Source of the DNA: Chlamydoabsidia padenii
Lineage: Eukaryota > Mucoromycota > Mucoromycetes > Mucorales > Cunninghamellaceae
Direction of reading: 5' to 3'
Length of the DNA stretch: 64,000 nt
Assembly (NCBI GenBank): GCA_025330725.1
Contig: JAIWND010000005.1
Coordinates: 930,001-994,000, forward strand
Position numbers and translations under genes: made by a program
Shown here: piece after piece, positions 24,389 through 37,362 of the stretch
Numbering within the stretch: position 1 is the stretch's first letter
Layout: every line of letters starts with the position of its first letter
The notes under the pieces: model-generated
What the model was told of the DNA's origin: nothing
Database searches by the model: none
What the model saw: only the letters and a program-made list of their open reading frames with translations

Positions 24389-25364
24389 GCCACCCTTCTT
24401 CCTACTCTTCCTTTTTACCCTGTACCATACTTTACTGTTTTTTTATATTTGTATATTTGCCACTCCTTTATTTGTATAGACAACTAGACTTTTCTATTTT
24501 TTTATTTTTAATGATTATGATTGAAATAAAACAACCTTTTTACATACATACTTTGTCCTACTCTGGTATCTTTGATAATAGAATACATCTTGGTTTCCAA
24601 AAAAAAAAAAGAGGTAACGATGGAATGACCAGAAACATCATCTTCCATGTAACAGATCCATCCAAAAAAAAACAATAACCGGCACCAATTTTAAGATTTC
24701 ATTAATTATGTTTCTTACCAATGCATCACAAGAACAAACCTAGTCGATTGTATAATGAAAGCTATTGCTTCCATTTATAGATCTTTCAATGATTGGCAGT
24801 ATCTATATTAAGAGAAGCAAATTTACGGCATCCCATACGCCGATAAGCAAATACAATGGTCCTGTCTTTCTTGTTCACAATATTCATTTGGGCAAATAGA
24901 CTTTTAAACATCGCCGCATAATCCGGGGTTTTAATTTTAAAATACCGCGTACAGAAATGGAAATACTTCTTTTTTCTTACTCTTTTGCCTTTCTTCCAAG
25001 TAACTACTTTAATGAGCCAAAGTAAGTATGTTCTTCCGTGGAGACCATTTGTGGGGGGATGTCAAAGGAACCGAGGTCAAGAGTGGCTACACACACACAC
25101 ACACACACACACTTTTAGAGATACTGACGTAGGAGTGTCTACCTTATCTACTCTAATAAATACCGAACTTGAACAAAAACAGGATAATGCGACTTGAACT
25201 AATTGCTAGACTATATAAGTACACTGAACTAACAGTTTCTTTCATTCTCGCTGACAGATTTTGACATTACCCCTGATGAGCGGAGTTTCTGATCAAATCA
25301 CTATTTTATTGGGTCCCGGATTTTTTTTCCCTCTTTCCCTCTTTTATTTCTTTTGGCGTTCATC
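24389..25364. other. Intergenic region with (CA)n repeat
   Basis: Nearly 1 kb with a CA dinucleotide run at about 25081-25111, AT-rich elsewhere. GGGTCCCGG at about 25312 resembles but does not match the recurring word. Nothing coding recognised. Confidence 0.5.
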
Positions 25365-26711
25365 ATGATAGGTACATCTCATCTGAACAAAAAACAAGAA
25401 AAACAGGACTTGCAGTAAGTATTTTAAAAAAAACATAAACAAAAAAATACTTTGAATAACATACTTGGTTACTTTTTACAATTCCATTAGAAAGATTGGC
25501 GCATTACTGCGACTGCCTGACAATAAAAGGTGCTTCGATTGTTTTGCCAACGTAAGTAACATATGATAAACCATTATATACTCACACTCACTTTTATTAT
25601 ACTACTAGAGTCCTTATTTTGTGGATATGACCATTCAAACTTTTGTCTGTGCTAGATGCTCTGGATTGATGTAAGATTAATAAAAAGGGGATTGTCGATA
25701 CAACTAACAAGACACTTTTTTCTTTTTCTTTTTTTACTTGGATAGACGTGAAGTGGGCCATAGGGTAAAATCAATCTCTACTAGCAAATTCTCAGGACCT
25801 GAAACCACAAGTCTCGAACTAGGCGGTAATGGGATGGCAAGGCGGATATGGCTACGGGGCTTTAATGGGGAAATGCAACCTATCGAATCGGATAATGACG
25901 TGCGGCTCTTTATGCGTCAAAAGTATTATGAACAACGATGGCTTGACAAGGCACTGTGGAAGGAACATGATGACAAGATAAGAGCAACAATTATGGAACT
26001 TTATACTGAAGTAAGTGCATACAGTGAACTTGATATTACCTCATATATACTTACTAAACCGTCTTATATGATCCAGGATGGTACTCGACGCACAGATTCG
26101 GTACGTCGGTTGTCTGTCAAAACATCAATATCATCATCATCATCATCAATGATTGCTTTACCACCACCACCTATTTCACCCAGTACATCATTGAAAACCC
26201 CCTTGTCAACAGGACTAACTTCAGCTGCACATACGCTTACGTTGCCTAAAGTACAACAAAGCCAACAACCTCTCTTTGATGATATAGATCTTTGGACGAA
26301 TCCAGTAAGACAAAGTAATGGGATGAATGATCACACTTTACTCACAAGGCAATATTTCTTTATGCATAGGTACCATCAAACTCCACCATTTTAACACCGA
26401 CAAATGTCACAACAAATACACCACGATCCCTTAACAATGGTTCCGACAAGGTAAAGTAAAAAAAAAAAAAAAGAATGGAAGAAGGGGTAATATAATATAG
26501 TCTACTTCTGGGCTGACCATCCTATCCTATTATTCTTCTTCTTTTTTTAATCTAGTTGACATCTCCAATGGCAAAACCGACTATGGCATCACCTACCAGT
26601 ATCCAGCCCTTAGTTCCGCCACTACCAATGTCTTCGAATGCAACAAGTCCCACGTCTCCTACACCACAGCCATTGGATCCATTTGCTGCTCTTCGCGGCC
26701 TATCCTTTTAA
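25365..26711 (+). CDS. ArfGAP domain protein, AGFG-like
   Basis: GTPase activator for Arf-family proteins, likely in vesicle traffic. I trace seven exons: MIGTSHLNKKQEKQDLQ, KIGALLRLPDNKRCFDCFAN, SPYFVDMTIQTFVCARCSGL, IREVGHRVKSISTSKFSGPE onward to ELYTE, DGTRRTDS onward, VPSNSTILTPTN..., and LTSPMAKPT... to RGLSF. The zinc finger C-x2-C-x16-C-x2-C is complete and the Arg of REVGHR is the catalytic finger position. The MTIQTFVC and HRVKSIS wording is closest to the AGFG/HRB subgroup. The tail is Ser/Thr/Pro-rich. The splice after GAATCCA (26308) to 26371 replaces a longer open frame that would end at 26394; I preferred it because it continues the Pro/Thr-rich tail. Confidence 0.85.
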
Positions 26712-26906
26712 TTCCCCCATTTACAATCTAGTCGTCCCTCGTCCACCCCAATCCATTATTGTTAAATAAAAAGTCATGTTTAAATTATATTGGTTTTAAT
26801 GATTGTTTTATTAATGTCCTACAAAAGGGGGTAATAGTAAAAAGTATATGTCGTTTATATGCCTTAAAATAATCATTTGTGTGTATTTATAAACTACTTT
26901 AACTAT

Positions 26907-27992
26907 CTACCATTCAAAATCACCATTTGCACGATGGAAGAGATAGTCCCGACCATTGACCAGCATGATTCCATCCCTTAAGACACACTTCCACTTGTTT
27001 TTCGTTCGGGTTACTTTATCATAAAGACAAAGGATGATGTGTTCGATTTCTTCACCACCTTCGGCGTCGTCATCATCATCGTCGGAATCGTCCAAATCAG
27101 AATTGATATCATCCTAAAGAGAGAGAAAGTTAGTAAAAGCCTTTTGTGTGTATGTGGAAGGGACTTACATTGTCATCTTCACCATCCAATTGGGCAAGAC
27201 GAGTTTTGGAGGAAATAGCACCAGCTTGAATGGCTCTTTTTCGAGCATCCTTCATCAATAGTTTGATATGATCAGGTAGATTGTCCAAAGCTAAAGAATC
27301 ACCAGATAATGTGGTTGCCGAGAATGCCAGATCAGGTCCTTCTTGTTGACTAGTTTGTTGTTCGTGTACATCCATTATTCTTTTGTGAAGATGAGCATCG
27401 ATTTCCTAGAATGGTCAAGACAAAAAAGAGACATTAACATGATGATTCAATCAAAAGAGCAATAGTGTCTACTTACATCCTTTGTCATATCATCACTGAT
27501 ACCATCATTTTGTGGGATATTAAGCCGACCACCGCCAGGTAAGTGTAAATCAGGCAAAGAAGGTTGTTGCTGTTGTTGTTGTTGTTGTTGTTGTTGCTGA
27601 TTTAGTTGATGCCGTTGAAGGTTCATAGGTGGATAAGGACCATTCCCATTAACAGGCGGCAAATGTGGCAAGTTAGTAGGTGGCAAAGAATATGGTATTG
27701 ATGATGATTGTTGTTGGTGCTGCTGTGGGTGAGGTAATGTGTTTGGTAACGGTTGGGAGGGTCGCATGGCTGTTTCTGGTCGTACTATATTTCTTACACC
27801 CGAATTGGCAATGGATGCAAGATTGGCTGCTGCTGCATGGATACTAGATTGTGAGTATGCCTAATAGAATAGAAGAATCAGCAACCATCATCTCACCTAT
27901 CAATTTCAATACCCACCTCAGAGTATGCATTGTTATCGACCGCCACAGGCTTATCAGTATCGTTATTTGTTCTACTTTGCTGCTGCTGTTGT

Positions 27993-28026
<34 letters not shown>

Positions 28027-28378
28027 CACCTTCATCGTCGTAATACCCTTCATTATTGAATCCAAAGTTGGCCACACGAGATCGAGCTACTTTTGTTTCC
28101 CAAGACTTTTTGTTAAGTTAAACACGAAGGATAGTTAGTATTAGAAGACACATATCCCCCCCCTCCTTTTTTCTTTTCTTTTCTTTTCTTTTCTTGACTT
28201 ACTCTTTGGAGTTCTTGTAAGACAGCTTCATCAATCCCCATGTCTTCGAATTCACCACGGACTTGACTGATCACATCATCAATAACATACCGATAAACGT
28301 TGGACTAGAAAGATAAAGTCAGTTAGTAATCAATTAAGAGGGAGATGGATTATACTTACGACAATAGCGTTGGACATA
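26907..28378 (-). CDS. TOA1: TFIIA large (alpha/beta) subunit
   Basis: General transcription factor that stabilises TBP on TATA promoters. Six exons. The N-terminal four-helix part is spread over an 18-nt first exon (MSNAIV) and the next (SNVYRYVIDDVISQVRGEFE, ending LQELQR). A central linker with two poly-Gln runs follows (CAG/CAA tracts at about 27560-27600 and 27975-28025). The C-terminal beta-barrel domain is clear after an acidic run: EHIILCLYDKVTRTKNKWKC then VLRDGIMLVNGRDYLFHRAN ending GDFEW. Both conserved domains are intact. One intron uses a GTGGGT donor (27916). The exon ends on either side of it share GCATACTC, leaving the exact junction slightly ambiguous. Confidence 0.93.
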
Positions 28379-28430
28379 GTAGAGATGGGTACAGGTATTG
28401 CAATCAGGAGTGTGTCTTTGTACCAAGCAG

Positions 28431-28462
<32 letters not shown>

Positions 28463-28920
28463 ACGAGTCAAAGTGTAGTTATAGTTGGTCTTGGTTCGTG
28501 GCAATTCTGGACAATCTAAATCAAAAAGTAAAAGAATTCATTAATAGATTAATACCAAATAAAGAGACTTGAGCAATGATGAGTCACTGTGGTATCGATC
28601 CATGTTGTATTTTATTGATATTACCTTGACCAAGTAAAGAGATTAATAAAAGTGGAGAAGAGAAAGGAATTATTTTCATTTTAGTGTCCCAAAATTTTAT
28701 ATTTATAGTCGTCACCCACCTCCGATGATGACCAATCATTGTCTATCGGTATTTAAATTTAATGGACCAAGATGGTTGGGTTGATTTGCATGAACCAGAG
28801 TATTAGTCAAGACCTAAGCAAATAATACAAAGGGATACATCAAGATAAATGTTTTAAAGTAATGGTTTTTATTTATAAAGAGGAGATAGAATACAAATGT
28901 AAAGTAATATAACGAGTCAT
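28379..28920. other. TFIIA upstream region and Yme2 3' flank
   Basis: Contains an A30 run (28431-28460) about 50 bp from the TFIIA start, which in the gene's sense is T30. No promoter word of the recurring type is seen here. Confidence 0.55.
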
Positions 28921-29831
28921 CTATTCTGATAGCTGTTCAGTCCAAGTTGTCGATATGATTTCCATGTTTTCCTTGATGATCTTTTCATAGTTTTCCACAT
29001 TGAGCTGGAGTGATTTGACCTTGGCCAAAAGATATCGAATACGTTGATCGATTTCGCGAGGAGGTCGGCCATTATACACCTGTGAGAGTTCGATAATTTG
29101 GTCTTGTAACTTTGCAAGTTTTTCGTCGGCCACCTTTTTCAAGTAGGTGTTTGTTTCAATTTCCATTGATGCTGCGAATATTGTATCTTCCACCAGGCGT
29201 TGGAAAACAGAGTAGTAAACAGGTTTACCAGGTCGAATCGAGTTGGGGCGTCCTATATAAACAAGAAGTCTATGTTAGTAAAAGAAAAAAAAAAAAAAAA
29301 AAAGAGTTGCTTTTGATTTCTCTTCGACTTGCCATCATAATGAAGAATAGTAATAAGTTCGGCATGTTCCATTGCACGAATGGGTTTATCTTTGCCATCA
29401 AAGTATTCCCCCCATTTCATTTCATCATAGTTGATCTAATATCATATATCAAAAGGAATGGGTTACAATGTTTTTTTATTTTATTTTATTTTATACCACT
29501 ACTTACACTTTTGGTACCACTGGTCAGCTTTTTGACAATTTCCCAGAATTGGATCACAGACCAATCCAAATCATATTCTTCATCGTCTACCATTTCACCA
29601 AAGCCATATTTACGAATTTCAATCACATTTCTTTGGACGATATCTTCAAATGCAGCTATTCAACAAAATAATAGGGAAATTAGTAAAGACATAGTCCACA
29701 ATCCTTGTCTTTTATACTTACTTTTGGGAGGAATATCCAATTTAAGCTTTTGTACAAACATTTCCAATTCATTCAAGCGACCACCGAGTGCTTCCACTAT
29801 ATCATACATTTCTTCCGTGATTTTTTCTTCA

Positions 29832-29873
<42 letters not shown>

Positions 29874-32218
29874 ATCATTAATGTTAGTGAGTGATGACAG
29901 TGTATCTTTATGTCTTTTTCATCGAACAACTTACCCAAGTGACGAGTCAAGAATTGTATGGATACTTCAGGAGGTGCATCCAGTAGATTCACTGTCGAGA
30001 AGCTTTTCCCAGGTAATGCTACAACATACAAAAAGAAAAAATATTAGTATCTATGTATCATCCATTTTCTTTTTGTTACCTTTAGCCAAGACTTTGCCAG
30101 TAGCTACATTTGAGCTAACAAACACCACATGCGCCAGTCCATTCTTCACCAATAGAGCCGCCCAATCAGCCAAGTCTTCCCAAAGAGTCATGTTTTTAGA
30201 GGCATCCTTCATAAAGTTATCAATAAACACTACAGGAATGCTGGCTCGGCTATCATACCCATCGTCATCATCTTTTTCATCTTGTTCAGCCTTTTCACGT
30301 TCATCCAGAGTTCCAAACGTGCGTTGTATCCATCGATTGGCTCGTTTGCGAATGGTGTCCTTGGCCCGGCGTCTTTGTTCATGTTCCGCCTTTTCTAAAG
30401 GTGCAATGTCAGCCAGAGAAATACCAACTACTTCCAAGATTCCTTTATTCAACGACTCTGGTGTGGTGGATAAGCCTGTTTGTTGTCCGGTTGTTGCTGT
30501 CACCATTGTTTCGATCAAGTTACTGAGAGATGCTACCCAAGTAAACACCGGGAAGTATCCAACTTGTTTGGCAAGTGATTTGGTTGTTTCGGATTTGTTG
30601 CGTGCGTTTACCAGTTGTTCACAGTCAATCATCACCTTGTTCCTATATGTAGTACAATCATATTAGTACCCAAGAAGAGTTTTCTTCTTTTTCTTCAACT
30701 TACTTTCGATCCATGAGGGCAGTCCTTACCAATTCGCTTTTCCCAGATCCACTAGGTCCGTTCACAATAACAAATGTTTCTATCATCATGATAAACAATA
30801 TTCAAGATTAGTATCCTTTGTATCTTTTTTATTTTCATAGCCCAACATCTTGTTTATCTTACCTGGTTTTTCCCGGAACCAAGACTTCAGTTTTTGTAAA
30901 TGGACGGGATCATCAGCCCACATGCTTCGGTCGACTTCATTATCAGGTACAAGACGAGCCCAAGTTTCCCTTCGTAGCCATCGGTAGAGAGTATATTCAT
31001 CCAGGTTGAATCTTTGGGTAATCTTGGAGGTAACAAAAAATTCACGACAAGGATCAAAGATAGCATAAGTAGTACCAGCAGCCACAGCTGCAACAGCAGG
31101 AATAGTGATTCTAGGGTGATTCATCAACCAATCCTTGACCGCATTCGTATGCTATCAAATAGTAATAAAAAAGTGTTCTACATGGTTAGTATACTACATT
31201 ATGATAACGTCCAAAAATCACACTATCCCCCTCCCTCCTTTTTTCTTATTACCATTTGTCGTTCATATAAAATGTTGAGTCGAGTGTCTTTGATAATATG
31301 TCCATGTAAACAATTCCGAGCACTAGTAGCGGCACGAACCCTGGTGAATTGGACAATAGCATAACGGGCAGGATCTTTCCCGCTTGCTGGATTAGGATAG
31401 AGAGCAATGTCGTAGATTTTGCCATATTGTCGAAGATGCTGATACAGTTTTTCCACACCAATAGCATCACCTTGGAATTCGATGCGGAGACGTGTTGTTG
31501 GATATCTTCGTACCATATCTTCCAAGAAGGGATGACCTTTAACCAAGAAGGATCGCACCGGACGGAAGTTAAAAGGAGCCAACGTTCGTTTCCCTTCCAA
31601 ATACATATTAACATTGTTTACAATCTCCTTGGCTGCTTGTGCTTTTTCTTCTTCACCACTTTGGTACCCAAACCGGACAATTGCACCACCATCTTTGTTT
31701 CTATACAAGAAAAGTAAAAAAGATGGAAGATTAGTGAGTGAGTTATTGACTGTCCTTTTACCTACCTTCCAATGATATTCAAAAGTTTAAAATTGTATGG
31801 CAAGGATTCCACCGGAAGACATTTGTGAGCAACGGTTTCCAAAGAGCGTTCTGTATGTCGAAAAACGAATTGGCGAATGTCAAAGGAGCTCATCCGAAGG
31901 GGATAGATGTTGTCCAGGTACAAGTATGCCGTCTGCCCAGTTGTCAGAGTTTCCATCGTTTTAGGCTAAGTTGACAAAAAGTCCAATAAATAATATGATA
32001 TAAAGAGTATCAGTATCAAGAAGGATTGTTGACAAGATATAAGTGATATTTACCATGTTAGACCCAGCACTTGGGGAAACAACTTCAGACCTGATACATC
32101 GAGATGACCGGAAAGTGCGTAGCTGTAAAGAGGCTGTGCTTTTTGATAAAATATGATTTCTGGTGCCACCATAGAGAGGAAAGGTCGTCCAAGGCTTGGC
32201 GTGGATGCGTGAAAGCAT
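28921..32218 (-). CDS. YME2: Yme2, mitochondrial inner-membrane escape protein
   Basis: Yme2 sits in the mitochondrial inner membrane and affects mtDNA nucleoids. Eleven exons join in frame to 839 residues. Order: basic presequence-like N-terminus (MLSRIHAKPWTTFPLYGG), a conserved intermembrane block (QTAYLYLDNIYPLRMSSFDI), an RRM (LRIEFQGDAIGVEKLYQHLR...YAIVQF), a transmembrane stretch (ITIPAVAAVAAGTTYAIF), then a P-loop AAA-like domain with Walker A GPSGSGKSEL. The Walker B-like segment is IPVVFIDNFM. The C-terminus is helical. The intron whose donor is at 29332 begins with GC instead of GT (GATG|GCAAGT). A pure AT dinucleotide run (29835-29868) sits in another intron. Start ATG at 32218. 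Confidence 0.93.
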
Positions 32219-33165
32219 GATAACAAAGGAAAAGAAAGAGAAAGAAGGACGCGAAAGACAGGGCTTTTTTTAGGACTCACTCAATTTGACGGGGTTTAAA
32301 ATCCCATTTTTTTTTCTCTTCCTTGCCCCGAATTGGGTGTATTTGATCTACGTTGTAAAGTTTACATGGATAAGAGGCTGAATCAGTCATCAGACTACAT
32401 GGTTTATGCTATAAGTCTATATATTACACTAGTTTAACTATTATCTTGATTTATTCTCTGTAGAGAATACTGGTGAGGACAAATCGTATGAGTCCATTCT
32501 AGGTATAGATCTAAACTTCTTCCCTCTTTTCCAATCAGAAGGTGGTGGTCCCTTACAAAGTCTATGTAGATATGGGATTTAGTCCCATTGATAACTTTCT
32601 CGAGCATGTATTTCATTAGAGTCACCTCCGCATGAAGCGGGGTTCAAATAGTAAAAGGTGTGCTGTCGATCTTCCCTTTTTAGCATATGTAAGCTACATA
32701 TACAATTGAGCTCCTCTATAAAGTGGAGTTTGAAGAAAACTGAATAGCTGGGATGGTTTACCTGAAATTAGACATGGGTGGATGCCGTTGCTTTTTGCTA
32801 ATGTGTATATCTACATTAAAAGTTGAAGCGGACTTTTACTGTATCACCAGTTCCCATATATGAGTTCTAACTGCACTTTCAAAAAAGCAGAGCAAATCTC
32901 CAATTTCAAACCTCAATTTCTACTGAATGCTTTCTTGTCAAATGACAGGGGTGTCTATGTTAAATAGTTTTCTTTTTATCTCACTTGTATCAACATATAC
33001 CAAACTGAAATAATAGATTCTTGTCATCCCCCACTCAAGCGCTCGCGCGGAATTTGAATCTCCAAAAAAAAAAAATGCCAGTGACTGTTGGGGTACTTTA
33101 ATCTTGTTTGCCTGCAAGCAAAATTCTTTCTTTTCCTTCTGTATCCTTTACTTTTGAAAAACATC
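32219..33165. other. Divergent intergenic region, Yme2 / eIF3m
   Basis: About 950 bp. Near Yme2 is GGGGTTTAAAATCCC (32291), a loose relative of the recurring word. A 63-codon ORF at 32434-32625 (-) has no recognisable features. Near eIF3m lies a good word at 33048. Confidence 0.5.
33048..33056 (-). promoter_or_regulatory. Recurring promoter word, CAAATTCCG
   Basis: Minus-strand copy 110 bp upstream of the eIF3m start; it extends to TTCAAATTCCGC. Confidence 0.55.
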
Positions 33166-34704
33166 ATGTCACAAACTATCTCTGTCCAAAGTACTTTGGA
33201 TGCACAGGTAAATATTTCACTGGTGGAATGGGTGTGTGTTTATGCGAATGGATCTCTTTTTTAGAACTGGGTAGCTTAATGATATTTACCCCTAGATCGA
33301 TAATGACTATCATATTTACTCACTCTTCTTTATTTATGCATGCATAGATCGACGATTTGGCCTTTTATATCTCTCGTTTACGTGGCGAAAGCGAAGACGA
33401 TGCTCATTACGTTAAAGAAATTCAATCCCTTATGCAAACAGATAAAGACAGCGTATACACTCAGCTTGCCAAAGATGTTACTATTCTTTTGACGAAAAAC
33501 GACAGAGGTAATAAGGAATGGGTTTGATGAAGAAACAAATACTGATAACAAACACCTTTCTATTTATTGTAGAGGTGGAACATGCTTTTAATCTTACCAT
33601 TGTGATCCTTTTGGGTGCACCTGAACAAGTCATACCCGGCGCTGTCAAGACTTTGGCCTCTTCCTTGTCTAATACTGAAAGCACCAAGACCAGCTTGAAA
33701 CAAAAAATGTAAGTGCTCTCTACTTGATCTTTGCTTCATTACCTTAACTCACCTCTACTCTCTCTCTCTCTCTCTCTCTCTTTAATATAGCTTGCTCAAC
33801 TTGTACAACGCTTTACCCACCACGTCTACCTTGCGATATGATGTATTCTTAGCTTTGGTGAACGTGACAGCACAAGCCGATGAATTAGAATCTCTTACAA
33901 GTCAACTGGCTAATGTAGGTGCCTGGGCTAAACAATGGGGGATCGACATTGCCACCGAACGTCAATTGTATCAACACTTGTCAGAAAAATTGGATCAAGC
34001 TGGGGAAAAGTAAGTGAACCCACTAACCAAAGAGGATAAACTAATTAGTCATCTATTATAGGAAATCATCACTCGAATTTTTATTGAAGAAACTCGCCAC
34101 TTATCAAACCAAGGACGACGAATCGACAGTATGCGCTAAACAAGTGATCACACGCGCGGTTGCCCTGGATAACTACTTTGCATTCGAAGACTTGATCCAA
34201 TTACCAGCCATACAGCAAATCAAGGATACTGATGAATTCAAACTACTCGATGTGTATCTGAACGGCAACCTCGAATCTTACCAAACCTTCATCTCTAGTC
34301 ATAGTGGGCTGATTGCTGATCAACAAGCGGGTATGCGCAAGATCCGATTACTGTCATTGGCTTCTCTTGGCTCGGAAAACTTGGCTCGTGAATTGACTTA
34401 TGGTGAAATCTCCAAGGCGCTGGCTATCAACGAAGACCAAGTAGAAATGTGGGTGATTGATGTTATTCGTGCTGGTTTGGTGGAAGCTAAATTGGATCAA
34501 CTCAACAAGACCGTCATTGTCCATCGAAGCATTTACCGTGTGTTTGGCAAGGAGCAATGGAAACAACTCAGCGTACGGTTGAATACTTGGAAGGATAGTT
34601 TGAATGATATCTTGGCCGTGATTGGAAATGCTAAACTGATCGCTTCACAAGGTGGATCTGCTATTCTGGTGGAAAACAATTCGGAAATCATCAAGACCAA
34701 CTAG
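33166..34704 (+). CDS. Translation initiation factor eIF3 subunit M
   Basis: Subunit of the eIF3 complex that loads initiation factors on the 40S ribosome. Five exons (33166-33207, 33348-33507, 33573-33708, 33791-34009, 34062-34704) give 399 residues in frame, the family's normal length. The N-terminal helical repeats (QIDDLAFYISRLRGESEDDA, LRYDVFLALVNVTAQADELE) lead to a PCI domain with its winged helix (RKIRLLSLASLGSENLAREL, YGEISKALAINEDQVEMWVI, DVIRAGLVEAKLDQLNKTVI). A pure TC run (33761-33781) is the pyrimidine tract of intron 3. Confidence 0.95.
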
Positions 34705-35609
34705 TTTTTTTTTTTTTTATTCTTTATATATCAATTTCCCCTCCCCTCCCCCTCTTCTCTGTCTCTCTTTTAGTATAGTTTACATCATTCTCCTTCTCTT
34801 CATTTGTTATACAATAGTATTTTGCAGTGTATATCTTTTACTCTTCTTCTTTTAGAGGCTCTGCCTATTACTTTTTTTTTTAACATCTATGCATTGATAC
34901 TGTAATAAAAATGATGCCCTTTATTGTTTGTATTGGATTGTACTTGGGTTAGCTTTTTTTTTTTTTTGTCTGGTGTGTACCATCATGCGTAGCGGACATT
35001 CTGTTTTTATTTTAAACGTCGACATGATTACATTGGGAATATGCGTTTGTTAGTATCACGCATATATCTGCCATAACCTTATTTTGTAGTAAGATTCAAA
35101 AAGACTCAATCGTCAAACGATGCCAAGGGTGGAGGATTGCTTTTACACCTGGACTTTCGGGTTTTAAAATATCGATCTGCATGAATTCAGTCAAAGAGCA
35201 TCCGTCCGGCTGTATTAAAACAAAAAAAATCATCCAAACCATACTTTACAAGTATAAGACATCACCTAAACCTATTAACCAAGCCAATTGTTGATGGCAT
35301 CATACATAAACAATCCCCTGTTAAGACACTTTATTTCAGGGTACACCAGGGACGTAAACACGCTATATGAAGACAAACGTTCCTTTTTTTATTATAGGGG
35401 AATAAGGGAATAAATGACCGATGGATAAAGAGATGATAACTAGCATACAATATATAGAAGAGGGATTGTTGTTCAAATATAAAAAATAAAAAAAAAGAGG
35501 GAGGAAGGGGGAGTCAGAGGGGTAGAGTCAATAAAGGAGGAAGGCATGATAAAATATGATGTGTATAAATAATGTAGTGAAGTACGCTAAAAAAGGGGTT
35601 ATCAGACCA
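34705..35609. other. Convergent intergenic region, no gene seen
   Basis: 3' flanks of eIF3m and the UPF0658-like gene: T-rich, then mixed sequence around 35000-35300 with no coding signal. A TTCGGGTTTTAAAA segment (35155) loosely recalls the recurring word. Confidence 0.5.
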
Positions 35610-37362
35610 TCATTCAATAGACCAACGTTGTGAGCTGGGTTTTTCTTGACCTATGGGTGTCATGGAATGAGCGGATGCTGCAGATGCTGTTGCATGAGAT
35701 ACTAATTGGTGATGAATCAAGTTAATATCGAGTCATATACATAATCCTCCCCACCTTTCTTTTTCTTTTTTTTTTTTTTCTTTTTTTTACTTACTATGAT
35801 TCATAAGCCCAAGGTTAAAGTTCCGTAAACATACAATGGACACTGGGACAGACACCAGAATCAGCACCATATCAACACACACTATATGAATCAAAAGATA
35901 AATAGTTAGTTAATAGGATCAAGTCCTCCCCCCCCCCCTATTACTTACAAAAGAAGGTCAAGAATGCTCTTGAGCCAAGGAATTTAGTAGGATTTAAAGA
36001 GATTTGCACCAGTGTATAGATAAAGTAAGCCATACTTGCCATGGAGAGAAGGATAAACAGGTACATGTGTATTTTCCGTTCCCGGCGCAACTGTAAATAA
36101 ACAACAACAACAGCAAAAAAAGGTAGTATTTTTAGTACATGATCCACCACCTTTTTTATTTCTTTCCTAGTCAAGATTACTTACACCCCAATAAGCCAGA
36201 ATTAGCATGACGATAGTAACAGCACAACTGAGGATAATGTGTTCTATCAGTTCACGGACTAGACTGTTTTTGCCATCATCAGTGATAGCATCGGGCCACC
36301 AAACCACGATCATGAGAGCCAAATATTGGACGGAGAATCCCAAGAAGAAGAAAAAGTCAAACTTGAGTAACATCATAAATATTTGATACATCTTGTAACG
36401 ATCTATATAGAATATATGAAAACAAAAGTAAGTCATTGATTATTAAGATGATAGTGACAGATTTCACTTACCACGCATCGCTTGTTCGGCACCAATTTTC
36501 TTGTAGATGTACCACCCAAAGTCCAAATAGAGTTTATGAGCCAGAAAGCAAAAGACCACACTACTTAGTACCATGATACATATTTGTGTAATTTCTGCCC
36601 ACTTGGAAGCATGCAAGGCATCACCCAGATAAGCAGTAGCAAGGTGAATCACTGCGTCGTTCGTGTTGAATAAAGTGGCGGATTGATGATATTGAATAAT
36701 CGAGTAAGCCGCCATACCCCATTCAAAAGCAAACAATGCAATCAATTGTATGGTGTTCTTTTGATAGATCTATAAATATACACATATCCACAACATGTCA
36801 GTATAGTAGGTTTGTCTTTTTTCTTTCTTTTTTGCTGTGTTACTTACCGCATCAATCACCAAAATCACTGTAAAGAGTTGGGCAATGATAAAGAGAACAA
36901 AATAAACCAGTAAAGATTGGGCATTAGCAAAAGCAGAGGCAATATCGTCGCTGTTGTTTGTGAGTTTTTGTTCGCTGAGTATGTTTATCTGTGTTGAATG
37001 ATAGGAGAAGATGACGGCTTCAAAGGTGATCGTCAAGATGGCCTGCACTATGATTTGACAAAATATTGCTCTTGTCCATCGTGATTCACCAAACTATATA
37101 AAAGAAGTGAGTAGTTAGTGTTTGATTGGCAGTAATGATATGGAATTAAAATAAAGTGTAGGGTTGTAAATGATAGATAGCCAAAGGTATTTATCTTGAT
37201 ATATGTGTGTGCAAATAACACATACAAGAGAAAAAGAAAAAAGGAGAATGACTCCCAATAGATTAAGAAGATCAACTGCACTAATGGATAAAGTCATTCG
37301 TCCTTTAAAAGAGGAGAGGGAGGTGGAGGGGGATTACTTACGATACGTGAGACAATCCACAT
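35610..37362 (-). CDS. Multi-pass membrane protein, UPF0658 (Golgi) like
   Basis: Seven traced exons give a protein of about 340 residues with about eight hydrophobic segments, e.g. [60 protein letters not shown] and [20 protein letters not shown]. The [10 protein letters not shown] opening and the [20 protein letters not shown] block fit the fungal UPF0658 Golgi membrane family as I remember it. Function unknown. The first exon is uncertain: I chose MWIVSRI (37342-37362) spliced to FGESRWTR at 37093; an alternative start at 37297 ([15 protein letters not shown]) with a GTATGT donor is also in frame. The C-terminal tail is Ser-rich. Confidence 0.65.

Noticed and set aside
25270..25300. CTGATGAG followed by CTGATC, like C and D boxes of a snoRNA
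   Set aside because: The boxes are only about 15 nt apart, too close for a C/D snoRNA with a guide, and no stem flanks them.
26308..26394. Longer ArfGAP reading frame ending at 26394
   Set aside because: A GTAAGA donor and a TAG acceptor splice it out and continue an in-frame Pro/Thr-rich tail to 26711.
29835..29868. AT dinucleotide run as a mobile-element target or centromere-like sequence
   Set aside because: It lies wholly inside a Yme2 intron and similar TA runs occur at 14800, 58490 and elsewhere; ordinary microsatellite.
32434..32625. 63-codon ORF (-) in the Yme2/eIF3m gap
   Set aside because: No domain, no membrane segment, no splice partners and no promoter word nearby; likely chance.
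33139..33149. GTATCCTTTA resembling a U12-type donor upstream of eIF3m
   Set aside because: It lies in the leader, with no matching TTCCTTAAC branch or acceptor before the ATG; the eIF3m introns are ordinary GT-AG.
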